From Martinezella lusitana (GTDB lineage Bacteria; Pseudomonadota; Alphaproteobacteria; Rhizobiales; Rhizobiaceae), in contig NZ_JACHBG010000016.1 in assembly GCF_014207095.1 (NCBI RefSeq), positions 61,663-125,662 of the forward strand: a DNA stretch of 64,000 bases, given 5' to 3'. A program made the translations under genes and the position numbers. Shown here piece by piece: positions 18,452 to 27,213 of the stretch (position 1 is its first letter; each line of letters starts with the position of its first letter). A model generated the notes under the pieces. That model saw nothing but the letters and a program-made list of their open reading frames with translations. It had not been told where the DNA came from and did no database searches.

Positions 18452-18685
18452 TTACTCTGCAGCTAGAGCAACTGCGAGTTTTGAGGAGGGAGCCACGATC
18501 CGGACGATGAATTCGAAGTCGCCCGGCATGCGATGCTCATCTGAGCCCATGCAGGCGACCGTCCAGTACTCACGCTCGGCGCCGAACACCGTCGATACCT
18601 GAACAATTTGAGCCTTGGAGCTTGGATCATCCCTACGGGTTGCCCAGTAAAAGCAGTCGGGCCCGAGTTTCGTCAGCGGGATCAT
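18452..18685 (-). CDS. Small hypothetical protein
   Basis: A 77-residue protein of unknown function (starts MIPLTKLGPDCFYWATRRDD). A good ribosome binding site (AAGGAG, about 9 bases before the ATG at 18685) supports it as real. It has two Cys residues and no membrane segment. No neighbour explains it. Confidence 0.5.
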   Translation of the reverse strand: MIPLTKLGPDCFYWATRRDDPSSKAQIVQVSTVFGAEREYWTVACMGSDEHRMPGDFEFIVRIVAPSSKLAVALAAE

Positions 18686-18822
18686 GGCGGCTCGTCTCCT
18701 TGGTCTTCCGAACCCATATAGAGCACTGCTTAGGCTGGGACAGTCAACGGGATTCGTTGTCCACTCATTTCGCCGATCGGGGGGAAATAATCGGCGCGGG
18801 AAGGCGTGTGAGTGTTCATTTT

Positions 18823-18910
18823 TGTCGCGCTTTCACCCAGTCTTGCATTTCGCCGTGACCCTCGAACGATATCGATATGAAAATACGCGTCAGAACGTTG
18901 TGAAACTCGA
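18823..18910. repeat. Dispersed repeat copy 2
   Basis: This 88-bp segment matches 9507-9562 plus 9611-9642, about 9.3 kb to the left in the same orientation, with a few substitutions and without the 48-bp insert. It lies between the small hypothetical gene and the XRE gene and is outside both. Confidence 0.65.
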
Positions 18911-18943
18911 CAGTTGTGATCTGCTCCAAGCGGAATCAACAGT

Positions 18944-19195
18944 CTAATGCGCTTGCGCGACGGCAATGAGGGCTTGGACTGCATCAAAGCCCAAGATTTC
19001 TGCAAGCTCCAGAAACTCAATTACATCTACCCGCCGCTGCCCGCTCTCAAGACGTGCGACGAACGATTGATATTCGCCGAGCTTCGCAGCGAGATCCGCT
19101 TGCGTAAGGCCGATAGCCTCACGCTTTTCGATTAGAAGCGCGATCAGCGCTTGATGTCGTTTCGTGCCGAGAGTTTTCGTCACGTTATCACCCAT
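18944..19195 (-). CDS. XRE-family HTH regulator
   Basis: An 83-residue single-domain DNA-binding protein. The Cro/C1-type HTH reads IGLTQADLAAKLGEYQSFVA then RLESGQRRVDVIEFLELAEI. Such stand-alone XRE proteins are commonly antitoxins, phage or mobile-element repressors. No toxin partner is visible beside it. A tract rich in A/T, including AATTCAGATAATTTGA, lies upstream near 19240 and could be its promoter. Confidence 0.85.
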   Translation of the reverse strand: MGDNVTKTLGTKRHQALIALLIEKREAIGLTQADLAAKLGEYQSFVARLESGQRRVDVIEFLELAEILGFDAVQALIAVAQAH

Positions 19196-19261
19196 CTTTG
19201 GACAAGATGGGGCTTCCAGTATATCTGTTTTTCAGGTATCTTAAATTCAGATAATTTGATG

Positions 19262-19672
19262 TGGTCAAACTCTCTGCATCAAGGGCTCGATATGGGCGAG
19301 GAGCTGGGCGGAGGCTGAAACGATGCAGTCATTCTGCTTCCCGCCGAGCCGAGATTCGACATGGACCATAGGAGACATGTAACGGTGGTGCGCGACAAAA
19401 CCGCAGACTTGCTGATGGCCTTGCTCTTTGCGGTCACAAAGATCGTCGAGAGCGGAGAGCAAGGTAAGCTGCGGATAGCGAACGCCCGCCGGGATGCGTG
19501 TTCACCCATAGCGACGATTGATCGCAGTTCGGCTCGCCCGCGTATTGAGGCATGCCTGAAGCAATTCAAAGTCCATAACAAAGCAGATGACACCGCCACT
19601 GCGGGCCGGATAGTGCTTGCGATCCAGGAGCAAGTGGGCGAGCGTGATCTCTATGGTTGGCATAGCTGTCCT
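19262..19672. other. Decayed region, no intact gene
   Basis: About 410 bp. A minus-strand frame contains LLSALDDLCDRKEQGHQQVC, then MSPMVHVESRLGGKQNDCIV, ending at 19265 with a protein-like C-terminus, but I cannot identify it and it has no credible start. It is treated as a remnant. Confidence 0.3.
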
Positions 19673-19870
19673 CTTGGCAATGTGACCGGCGATATCGATC
19701 GTTTGGTCGCCAAGACTAATCTGCCGGCGGGTATCCGCTTGAAGGTTGGTGGGTTCGTCAAAGCCCTTCAGGAAACGGCAAGAGAAATGGCCGCTGCGCT
19801 GATCCTTGCCGTCGTGCTGATCTGTCAGGTTCTCGTCTCACCGGTTGCAAGTTTCCTTCAGTCGATGGCC
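19673..19870 (+). pseudogene. RND efflux pump remnant
   Basis: The plus strand reads GNVTGDIDRLVAKTNLPAGI, RLKVGGFVKALQETAREMAA and ALILAVVLICQVLVSPVASF LQSMAIT (broken here only for length). This is the segment of HAE1-type RND pumps where a periplasmic turn leads into the VLASQF-x-SF transmembrane region. Both ends of the ~1,000-residue protein are gone. It is a small relic fused to unrelated sequence in one frame. Confidence 0.6.
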
Positions 19871-19919
19871 ATTACTGTGTCCACACCTGACCACAATCAA
19901 GCTGTTCGGAGCTCGGATC

Positions 19920-20531
19920 ATGGGTGATTCTGAGAATAGCAGATCTTTATCAAAAATCATGCAACGCCACATACTTGCAAGCGGCGCAGAACCGCGCGGG
20001 GATGCCGCACTGGCGCTATGGAGCGAGTGGTTCATGCTGCACGAGAGGCGTGAAGCTCTGTCTGTCAAACAGCAGGCGATGGAAACCCGTCTTCTGGCGA
20101 TGGTCGGCAGCGCTCCAATTGTAGACCTGGCCATTCCGGGCGATGAGACTTCGGCCTTCGCGGCATCCGACGATGAAATCGACGCTCTTCTTCCTGGAGA
20201 GCATATGGCTGATGCGAGAAGGCGCGCCAAAGCCCAGCTCGACGCGTTGCGTTCGCAATGGCAGGCGGCAGACGACCAAATCGGCTACAGCCGGGCGCAT
20301 CAGGAGGAATTGGATGTCATGCATGCCGAGCTCGAAGCCGCACAGTGCCTCTGGATGGCCCCCGCTTGCACAATCGCCGGCGTCGCGGCCAAACTGCATT
20401 CCCTCGTCGAATGGGAAGATCCCGGCACCACTCCAGGCGAAAGTCCCTGGCCGGAACTGCGCTCCATCCTTGGCGATCTCATCAAGATCGGCGAGCTCAA
20501 CGGGATTTCAGAAGGGGCGCAGGGGACTTGA
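19920..20531 (+). CDS. Hypothetical alpha-proteobacterial protein
   Basis: A 203-residue cytoplasmic-looking protein, mostly helical, with a probable coiled-coil stretch (residues about 100-145, ADARRRAKAQLDALRSQWQA onwards). It has WSEWFMLHERREAL near residue 36 and an acidic loop SDDEIDALLPGEHM. Similar proteins of unknown function are familiar from rhizobial plasmids and genomic islands, but I cannot name a role. The ATG at 19920 is preferred because the longer frame overlaps the RND remnant. It stands alone. Confidence 0.6.
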   Translation: MGDSENSRSLSKIMQRHILASGAEPRGDAALALWSEWFMLHERREALSVKQQAMETRLLAMVGSAPIVDLAIPGDETSAFAASDDEIDALLPGEHMADARRRAKAQLDALRSQWQAADDQIGYSRAHQEELDVMHAELEAAQCLWMAPACTIAGVAAKLHSLVEWEDPGTTPGESPWPELRSILGDLIKIGELNGISEGAQGT

Positions 20532-20826
20532 CGATCCCATCGCAGTTTCTGGGTTCTTGGTATTCAGGGATTCTTGGTCAGGTGCCCCAACTGGCGAATT
20601 GTCGCCTGGACGTGTTTACCGAGCCTGATATGGAACTCGACTGCGCGGATCCTGTCTTCCTATGAAGACATGGCCTGCTCCGTGGCAGTCCAAGCTTGCG
20701 GCCGTACCTTAAATGTCGATCACAGATCCAGAACAGCGCGTTTGGCTCACTGAAGGAGGCATTGAACTCGATGCCGAACAAAGTCCTTGGCACAGGCGTT
20801 CCACTCCTAACGAAGAGGAGATAGCC

Positions 20827-21240
20827 ATGCCAGCCTTGGATGAAGCGTTCGACGAATTCATGAAGCGCCGTGAGAGCGTTTCTCTCGACTATATCAACGG
20901 CAACTCTGCGACCCTGATCGGCATATCGACGGCCCACGACCCCGCGACCTTCTTTCCTCCCTCCGGTGACCTTATCGAAGGCGCGGTGGCGGTCAACGCG
21001 TCGAACGAGAAGGGAGCCATCTTATTTAGGGAAGGAAGCACGGGCGGTTTCGAAGTCCTTCAGTCTTGGTCGGAGGGAAATCTGGGCTTTTGGACAGGGC
21101 TCCAGCGCGCGAAAATCAGGATGGCTGGCCAAGACAGAGAGGTTCCGATGTCGCTGCGCGTGACGGAGGTCTTCCGGCGCGAGGAGGGGGAATGGAAGCT
21201 CGTCCATCGACACGCCGATATACTGAAGTCCTCTCCGTAA
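20827..21240 (+). CDS. NTF2/SnoaL-like protein
   Basis: A 137-residue protein of the NTF2-like superfamily. It starts with a helix (LDEAFDEFMKRRESVSLDYI), then FFPPSGDLIEGA, and ends with strands VPMSLRVTEVFRREEGEWKL and VHRHAD, the C-terminal sheet typical of DUF4440/SnoaL ketosteroid-isomerase-like proteins. The ATG at 20827 has GAGGAG 7-8 bases upstream. The substrate is unknown. It is convergent with the DUF899 gene. Confidence 0.8.
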   Translation: MPALDEAFDEFMKRRESVSLDYINGNSATLIGISTAHDPATFFPPSGDLIEGAVAVNASNEKGAILFREGSTGGFEVLQSWSEGNLGFWTGLQRAKIRMAGQDREVPMSLRVTEVFRREEGEWKLVHRHADILKSSP

Positions 21241-21271
21241 CCTTGGCCAGTTCGGCGCTTAAAGTTGAATG

Positions 21272-21976
21272 TCAGTAGTTTAGTTTCGGATACCAGTCGG
21301 CGCCGCGCCCCGCCGGAGTCATATCGAGAATATTCCACAGCGGTGCGATATCGACAGCACCTCTCGGATCCTGGCCGGGATCGGCCGCTTCGCTGGGCAT
21401 TTCGGCATTGTAAAAGACACGAACCTCTGAGCCCTTCTTCTGGTAAACCGTGAAGCCCGGATACTCGTGACCCTCATCATCGAGCAGGCCTAAATCTCGG
21501 GCATAGTCGTCACCTATAGTTTGAACGAAATCGAGGTCACGCCAACCTCGCTCCATGGCAAAGGCCCGTTGCCGCTCCACGAGGCTTCGGCCAACGATTT
21601 TGAACGCGACCCGTTGTTTGACGTCGGCCCCGTTGCCGTTCGCCCCGCCAAGGAAGTTTGTGCACATCGGGCAGGGCCGATCGCGCTGTGGGCCGAACAT
21701 CCAGAAGTAGGTCACAAGCGTGTCGTGATCTCCGAAGAGTTCCGCAAGCCCGATCTCGCTGCCATTCTCGTCCTTGAAACGATAGTCCTTTTCGACAACC
21801 GGACCGGAGGGCAAGTTCCGCCGTTGCTCTGCAAGCCGGGTGAGGTGACGTCGGACTTCGATTTCTTCTGCCAGCAGCGCCGTTCTGGCCTCGGAATATT
21901 GCGGGCTTTCATTCTTGAACCGGGACACTCGCTTCGCAGCCAGCTCTGTAGCGGGTTTCAACTCACTCATGTTCAT
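21272..21976 (-). CDS. DUF899 thioredoxin-like protein
   Basis: A 234-residue protein of the DUF899 family, thioredoxin-fold proteins of unknown reaction. Visible features are YRFKDENGSEIGLAELFGDH, then LVTYFWMFGPQRDRPCPMCT with a CPMC pair near the start of the fold, and WRDLDFVQTIGDDYARDLGL. The ATG at 21976 has AGGGAG 8 bases upstream; longer starts to 22006 lack this. A VOC remnant lies just upstream on the same strand; in rhizobia, DUF899 and VOC genes are often neighbours, so this looks like a truncated two-gene unit. Confidence 0.88.
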   Translation of the reverse strand: MNMSELKPATELAAKRVSRFKNESPQYSEARTALLAEEIEVRRHLTRLAEQRRNLPSGPVVEKDYRFKDENGSEIGLAELFGDHDTLVTYFWMFGPQRDRPCPMCTNFLGGANGNGADVKQRVAFKIVGRSLVERQRAFAMERGWRDLDFVQTIGDDYARDLGLLDDEGHEYPGFTVYQKKGSEVRVFYNAEMPSEAADPGQDPRGAVDIAPLWNILDMTPAGRGADWYPKLNY

Positions 21977-22018
21977 CTGTTCGCTCCCTTGAAAAATGGC
22001 AGGCATTTCGTGCTCGGA

Positions 22019-22230
22019 TCAGCTTTTCGGCGGTTCAGCGAGAACGATCCGGTTGTTCTCCTCATCAAAGAAACTCGCAACCGCGCCGAAGGATCCGCGA
22101 GCCTCCGTCTCGGGCAAAATGCCTTCCGCAGACAGACGTTCCTTTTCCGCGGCGAGATCGGTCACGACGATGGTCATCACGGCTTTTCCGGCGCGCTCCT
22201 CGTCGCACCAGAGCTGGAGGCCACCATGTC
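22019..22230 (-). pseudogene. VOC-family C-terminal remnant
   Basis: The minus strand reads GLQLWCDEERAGKAVMTIVV, TDLAAEKERLSAEGILPETE and SFFDEENNRIVLAEPPKS before the stop at 22019. FFDEENNRIVLAEP is a typical VOC C-terminus. The N-terminal half is replaced at about 22230 by the IS30 fragment, which marks the insertion point. Confidence 0.65.
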
Positions 22231-22480
22231 ACGTCGCTTGTGGAGCGCAAGAGCCGCTATACCGTGATGATCAAGAACCCAAGCCGGCACTTGCGTCCGG
22301 TCATGGACAAGATCATCAACGCATTCGCCGCTTCCTACCGACCAATACCGACCCCGCCCATTTGCCACAAGCAACCCTCAACCAGCTTGCGCGCATGCTC
22401 AACGACCAGCCGAGAAAGTGCCTCGGCTAGAAAGCCCCGGCAGAGGTCTTCGCCATGCATTTGCAGCAACAAGACTGATC
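22224..22480 (+). mobile_element. IS30-family transposase fragment
   Basis: One frame gives VTSLVERKSRYTVMIKNPSR, the start of the IS30 DDE core, and another frame downstream gives LPQATLNQLARMLNDQPRKC LG, then AEVFAMHLQQQ, the IS30 C-terminus. The middle with the remaining catalytic residues is deleted and the frame is shifted, so only the two ends are fused. It cut the VOC gene on its left. Confidence 0.7.
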
Positions 22481-22794
22481 CCCTAACCCTTAAAATGGCC
22501 ATAATGCACTTGGGGCAGGATATCCATTCTTGGATTGGGGCTGGCAGCGTCGATGGGCATCCTGAATGCGCTTTGGTACGAGCTGCGTATCTTGCGTGAA
22601 GACCCGGCGGACGAGATCCTGCAGCTGCCCACCCGATGAAGGTGGCATATTCGCAAGAGGATTGACGTAATCTCGGTCGTCGTTCACGCACGAGCGATGG
22701 CCGGAACCTGCTCGTATGCGGTGGTCACCTGGCAAGCTCAACTGCGCAAAATGCCGGCCCGTTCAAGCTATAGAGTATGTTTACGATTTGAATA
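22481..22794. other. Intergenic, no gene seen
   Basis: About 310 bp downstream of the IS30 fragment. No frame with motif or ribosome binding site was found. Confidence 0.4.
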
Positions 22795-22830
22795 TTGAAT
22801 GGAAGGAAAGATGATTCATTGAAGGGCGAG

Positions 22831-23193
22831 ATGAGCGAATATCAGAATAATGCGGTCAAATTGATGGATTTGAAGGCAGGGAGAGAGTCCTTGCTGAACG
22901 CCAAAGATCGAAGGGAGGAATTTATACGTCGGTCGCTGGAGCTATATTATGCGATGGGTGGCGAATGGGAATTCGTTCAGCCGATCGCCAAGAAAGTGTA
23001 TTCAGATAAGCCAACCCGCATAGATATCGCCGTCGGGAACGTGATGTATAAGCTGGCTGCAATCGGCCATGTTTCCGATATCGATATCATTCAGGCCGCA
23101 TACAACAAATTAGATGAGGCCAGGCAAAATATGTCGACTTCAGACAATGGGCACGATCCAAATGGCTCTGTTGCAAAAATTCCGGGCGGTTGA
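22831..23193 (+). CDS. Hypothetical protein running into an IS6 end
   Basis: A protein of about 120 residues (MSEYQNNAVKLMDLKAGRES...) with helical, charged composition, a central YYAMGGEWEFVQPIAKKVYS segment and IAVGNVMYKLAAIGHVSDID. I recognise no family. Its last residues are encoded by the IS6 terminal repeat that begins at 23164, so the native C-terminus has been lost or replaced. AAGGG lies 4 bases before the ATG at 22831; a TTG at 22795 is the alternative start. AT-richer composition than neighbours suggests transfer. Confidence 0.5.
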   Translation: MSEYQNNAVKLMDLKAGRESLLNAKDRREEFIRRSLELYYAMGGEWEFVQPIAKKVYSDKPTRIDIAVGNVMYKLAAIGHVSDIDIIQAAYNKLDEARQNMSTSDNGHDPNGSVAKIPGG

Positions 23194-23760
23194 TGAGGCT
23201 CTATGATCTCGGTCGTCACGCGGTGTGACCTTCCAGTTCTTGGGTGAGTAAGCCTGCCGCCTCCGTCAACGAGCTTGGTCCGATGCCGAAAGCACGTTCA
23301 GCTATATGGGCTTTCCCATGAAAGTCGGCCGTCAGATTGAAAATGCAGCCTGACCTTTGCGCAAAGCCTGCATGACCTCGAAGTCCTTGATTGTCGCGTA
23401 GGCTGATTTCAACGTCTTGAACCCTCTCACCGGCATTATCAGTTGTTTCAGTTTACCGTGGTCGGCCTCGACGACATTGTTCGAATATTTGACCTGCCTG
23501 TGCACCAGCTCTCCAGGGCATTTTCCTTCGGCCTTCAGGTCTGCAATCGCGATGCTGTAAGGCGGCGCCTTGTCGGTGTTGATGACGGTTGGTTTTTCCC
23601 AGCCTTTGAGGCCGTTCAAGGCCTTGCCGGGAGAGCGTTTGGCGGCTTTGGCGTTGCGCATCGGCGAGAGGTTGCCGAATTTATCGACAGCCCGGTAAAG
23701 GTAAGTCCATTGTCCGCCGACCTTCACATAGGTTTCATCGACGCGCCAGCTTGTTGATTG
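23164..23760 (-). mobile_element. IS6-family element remnant (left copy)
   Basis: The boundary at 23164 carries the IS6-type terminal sequence GGCTCTGTTGC. On the minus strand the transposase reads WRVDETYVKVGGQWTYLYRA, then NAKAAKRSPGKALNGLKGWE and ADHGKLKQLIMPVRGFKTLK, the DDE core and C-terminal part of an IS6 transposase. A one-base deletion turns the normal GQAAIFNL into GQAAFSI-stop; the rest (ERAFGIGPSSLTEAAGLL) follows in another frame. The N-terminal part and right end are missing beyond about 23760. It is closely related to the copy at 44513-45027, which lies in the opposite orientation. Confidence 0.85.
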
Positions 23761-23764
23761 ACCA

Positions 23765-24106
23765 TCACTTCACTGCCCTGGATCGGCAGGTCCGGGAGAC
23801 TGCGGTACGACCAACCGTGCCGACTTCCGCTCTGATGTCGGCAATCCGGGCTGAAACCTGCACGCGGATCGATGATTGCGCGTTGTCGATGACGTTAACA
23901 ATGCGCTCCTCGCACCGTTCCGCAGGCGCAATGCGGACAGAGACCTTTGCGTCAGCTGGCTGTGCCACAATAATTGCATCTAATGGTAGAAAAACGGCGA
24001 ATATTACAATTATGAGGTTTATAAGGGGATGGATATCAGGTCGTGGACACAATGCAAATGTACGTTTTGATTTCTGCGCCAACTCAATCAGGCTTGTCGC
24101 TCCCAA
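23765..24106 (-). pseudogene. Phospholipase-D-like (Nuc) N-terminal remnant
   Basis: The frame contains a hydrophobic signal-like segment (INLIIVIFAVFLPLDAIIVA) followed by VSVRIAPAERCEERIVNVID NAQSSIRVQ (broken here only for length). This matches the start of secreted PLD-family Nuc endonucleases, where a signal peptide precedes an x-F-x-P-x-x-x-C segment and a helix ending in SIxVQ. After that the sequence diverges and no HKD motif is present. The gene was cut at about 23760 by the IS6 insertion. Assignment is tentative. Confidence 0.4.
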
Positions 24107-24547
24107 TGATCGGGAACAGAGTCGAATTAATCAACCGTTTCAAATCACTACCGAAGGCAGGCCGGATCAGGATCAAAATGGAAATACGGCTCATCTCAAA
24201 GCGAAAATCCACACGATGTTCTCGGGGCTGATTACCGCCTGCTGCTCGTTTATGCGATAGCCTATGTCGTACTCCAGAGGCAGGAGATAAGGGTGCAGGC
24301 GCGCGAACTTATAGCCAATCCGTGCGCCGTAGCGAGCCGCACTGGAGCGTTGGACAGCAAGCGCAAGAGGAAGCTAACTTCGTTCTTGGAGGCTCGTCAT
24401 CAATTCCCATGCGCTCGTTAGAACCGAACGCGGAACCAAGTTTTAGACCACGAGCGGCCCTGCCGCGCGCGGACTGTCATCAGGGATTTGACCAATCTGA
24501 CAAATGATGGTGGCGACCGGATGTTGGCCGGTCGCCATGGATAGCTT
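24107..24547. other. Intergenic, no gene seen
   Basis: About 440 bp. A minus-strand stretch reading YGARIGYKFARLHPYLLPLE looks protein-like but has no start, motif or continuing frame. No gene is called. Confidence 0.35.
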
Positions 24548-24814
24548 CTACATCTTGCCGATGCTCTTCATGGCTTTGTCCATGTGCATCTTGCAATCGT
24601 CCATTTTTTTGGCCTTCATCGACTCTTTGGCCATCATCATTTCTTTTGACGCCGTGGCTTTCTTTTCCTTCGCCATCGGGCCGGTCATCGCGTCCACGTC
24701 ACTCTGCGCCTTCATCATCGAGGCGTCATCGCATTTCATCATCGTGTTCGCGGCGTGCGTCGGCAATGTGAAAGCTGACATCAGCAAAGCAGTCGCAATC
24801 GCAAGTTTGATCAT
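24548..24814 (-). CDS. Small Met-rich periplasmic protein
   Basis: An 88-residue protein with a Sec signal peptide (MIKLAIATALLMSAFTLPTH, cleavage after AHA-like THAA near residue 22). The mature chain has about fifteen Met residues plus KCDD, DDCKMHM and repeated KxxM groups, a composition seen in periplasmic copper- or silver-binding proteins. A metal-binding role is therefore possible but unproven. GAGGAGG precedes the ATG at 24814. It lies just downstream of, and is co-oriented with, the molybdopterin oxidoreductase gene. Confidence 0.7.
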   Translation of the reverse strand: MIKLAIATALLMSAFTLPTHAANTMMKCDDASMMKAQSDVDAMTGPMAKEKKATASKEMMMAKESMKAKKMDDCKMHMDKAMKSIGKM

Positions 24815-24868
24815 GTTTTCCTCCTCTTGATGGGCACAATTGCCCGCAGTCAGACGTTTTCCAGGCGA

Positions 24869-25645
24869 TTAAATCCCCGCGTACCACTCATAGCCGCGGT
24901 CCTCCCAGAAACCGCCTTTGCCACCCCATAGGCTGGCAAAGCTCTCCTTGATTTCGATGCGCATCAGATATTTCGCATGCTTGTAGCCAAGATGACGTTC
25001 GACCCTCAGTCTGAGCGGCGCGCCATGAGCGACTTCGAGATCTTTGCCATTGAGCTGATAGGCAAGTATTGTCTGCGGATGAAAGGCATCGATCAGGTCG
25101 ACGCTCTCGTAATAGGTGCCGCTGCCATCGATCGATTGTTCGAGCTGATCGGCACAGTAGAAGACCGCGTAACGGGCCGTAGGTTTCAGACCCACACTCT
25201 GGAGGATGGGGCCAAGCGGCACGCCCGTCCATTTTCCGATAGCGCTCCAGCCTTCAACGCAGTCGTGCCGTGTAATTTGCGTGCGCGATGGCAGCCTTTT
25301 CAGATCCGCCAACGAGAGGGCGACCGGGCGCTCCACCAGGCCGTCGATCTTTAGCCGCCAATCTGCAAAACCCGTCGCTATCATCCGGGCATATTCATCG
25401 CCATCCGGTTGACTGGTTCCGTTCGATCTGAAGGTGGGTGAGAGGTCCGCCTCCGAAAATTCGCGGGCCAGCCTGTCGCCCGGGACTAAAAGTCGCTGGC
25501 TTTTCATTGTGAGCGTCTCTGCCATCGCCAGCACGGTCTGAACTTTGGCGCTGTGGGCGACCTCGTCGCAGCCCGTGAGACCGATTGCGCCAAGCCCCGC
25601 GGCCGATCCGATCAGGAGATCGCGTCGAGTGATAGAAAATGTCAT
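24869..25645 (-). CDS. Periplasmic molybdopterin oxidoreductase (MsrP/YedY-like)
   Basis: A 258-residue Mo-cofactor oxidoreductase of the sulfite-oxidase fold. It begins with a Tat signal (SITRRDLLIGSAAGLGAIGL, twin Arg followed by a hydrophobic run); LTGC could be a lipobox. The Mo-ligand Cys is in RHDCVEGWSAIGKWTGVPLG, the YedY/MsrP-type motif, and APLRLRVERHLGYKHAKYLM follows in the cofactor-binding C-terminus. It would act in the periplasm on oxidised methionine or another oxo substrate. Its start overlaps the end of the cytochrome b gene by ATGA (25642-25645), so the two probably form one redox complex. Confidence 0.9.
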   Translation of the reverse strand: MTFSITRRDLLIGSAAGLGAIGLTGCDEVAHSAKVQTVLAMAETLTMKSQRLLVPGDRLAREFSEADLSPTFRSNGTSQPDGDEYARMIATGFADWRLKIDGLVERPVALSLADLKRLPSRTQITRHDCVEGWSAIGKWTGVPLGPILQSVGLKPTARYAVFYCADQLEQSIDGSGTYYESVDLIDAFHPQTILAYQLNGKDLEVAHGAPLRLRVERHLGYKHAKYLMRIEIKESFASLWGGKGGFWEDRGYEWYAGI

Positions 25646-26502
25646 TCCCCATCTCCTCCGGTTTCGATTCCGTAGCGGCCAGTAATCATTGAGCGCATGT
25701 TGTTCCAGAGACCGGAGAGGATGACCATTGCCACATGCACCAGGACGAAGAAGACGATCGACCAGGCGCAGATGAAATGGATGGAGCGTGCCGACTGCCG
25801 GCCGCCAAATAAATCGAGCAGGAAGGGGAAGCCGGCATCCATGCCGGGTGACATGGTCAGCCCTGTCGCAAGCATCAGCGGCAGCAGAACGAAGATAACA
25901 ATCAGATAAGCGAGTTTCTGGAGAGCATTATAGTGGCGTGCCTTTTCTCCTTTCGGGAAGCGTAGCCGCGCGTGGTCGGCGATTTCCTGTTTGAGATGAG
26001 TGGGTGAGAGCTCATCGGCGCTCGGCGCAAGATCGCGCCGGAAATGACCGCCCAGGAAGCCGTACAGCAAGTAGATCGATCCGTTGATCACGAAGAGCCA
26101 GGCAAAAAACAGATGCCACCGACGGCCGGTCGCGAGATCCTGGTAGCTCGGGATGGTTGCCCAAGAAGGAAAACCGCGCTCTGTCACATCATCGCCGACC
26201 CGCGAAACACCCAGAACGCCCGTTGTCACAAGAGAGAGGCTCCCAACGCGTAGAAGGCCACGTGCGCTGTCTCCGTCCTGGACCGCTCCGATCGATAGCC
26301 AGGATGGATCGGCATCGGCACCGTATTGCCCCCAATATAGGGATGGATGTGCATTGAATATCTGCAGACCGCTCATCAGAAGCAGGCTTAGGCAAAGGAG
26401 ATTGAGCCAATGTGTAATGCGCGTCAGCACCGAATGACGGTGAATGAAGGTCGTCTTCCGGCGCGTCGGCGGCGCTGTTTCCAGATGGTCCACGTTCGCC
26501 AT
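25642..26502 (-). CDS. Cytochrome b561-type membrane electron donor
   Basis: A 286-residue inner-membrane cytochrome b of the b561/NiFe-hydrogenase b-subunit type. Helices with candidate haem histidines are visible: RHSVLTRITHWLNLLCLSLL, RRWHLFFAWLFVINGSIYLL YGFLGGH (broken for length), LAYLIVIFVLLPLMLATGLT and IHFICAWSIVFFVLVHVAMV. It probably takes electrons from quinol and passes them to the MsrP-like protein encoded by the overlapping downstream gene. The ATG at 26502 is preferred because GGAGGA lies 6 bases upstream; the GTG at 26508 is too close to it. Confidence 0.88.
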   Translation of the reverse strand: MANVDHLETAPPTRRKTTFIHRHSVLTRITHWLNLLCLSLLLMSGLQIFNAHPSLYWGQYGADADPSWLSIGAVQDGDSARGLLRVGSLSLVTTGVLGVSRVGDDVTERGFPSWATIPSYQDLATGRRWHLFFAWLFVINGSIYLLYGFLGGHFRRDLAPSADELSPTHLKQEIADHARLRFPKGEKARHYNALQKLAYLIVIFVLLPLMLATGLTMSPGMDAGFPFLLDLFGGRQSARSIHFICAWSIVFFVLVHVAMVILSGLWNNMRSMITGRYGIETGGDGE

Positions 26503-26727
26503 GGTCACTCCTCCAGAGCTGGCTACGGTACTATCGGGTAATACGGGTGATAAAATACTCTTGTTACAGGCGCAGCGAAATAATCTTTGAGAGACGGATT
26601 AGCTCCACTCCTAAAAACTTGGATCGCTTGTCCAGGCAGACTCGGTCTTGTGGTCACAAAGCCGTGAGCTTGTAACAGGCGACGGTCTCATTGCGAAGCC
26701 TATGATGGAACCACTGGAGGAGAAGCG

Positions 26728-27213
26728 ATGAGGCAACTGGCGAAGTTAATCATCTTTGGAACGGCCGTGTGCGGCATGGCGGGTATTTCCCATGGGGCAC
26801 CGATTGACCACCATACTCTCATGGTTGTCGAACTCTTCACCAGCCAGGGGCGTTCGTCCTGTCCCCCCGCCAATGCCAACCTGATAAAGCTCAGCAAGCG
26901 CGATGATGTTCTGACATTGAGCTTTGCAGTGACATATTGGGACTATCTCGGCTGGAAGGACATATTTGGAAAGCAGGCGTTTACAGACCGACAGATTGCA
27001 TATGAGGCACCGTTGCATCAGTCTGGGCCTTTCACACCCCAAATGAATATTAACGGCACGAAGACTGTTGTTGGAAACAACCTCTTAGAGCTGACCGGAC
27101 TTCTGTCAACCGCCTCTCACTTGAAAGGACCGGCAATTACGCTGAACCAGATCCGTACAGAGATAGGCCGCGGCGATGCCCGTGGAACGGCGGCGGATGT
27201 CTGGTTGATTTGA
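26728..27213 (+). pseudogene. DUF1223 thioredoxin-like protein, truncated
   Basis: A 161-residue secreted protein (signal peptide MRQLAKLIIFGTAVCGMAGI..SHGAP) of the DUF1223 family. The family's ELFTSQGCSSCPPA motif reads ELFTSQGRSSCPPA: the first redox Cys is replaced by Arg (CGT at 26851-26853, one transition from TGT). After GTAADVWLI the frame stops at 27213, well before the usual ~200-240-residue end, and runs straight into the DUF4405 remnant. Both the lost Cys and the deletion suggest it no longer works. It is divergent from the cytochrome b/Mo operon. Confidence 0.75.
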
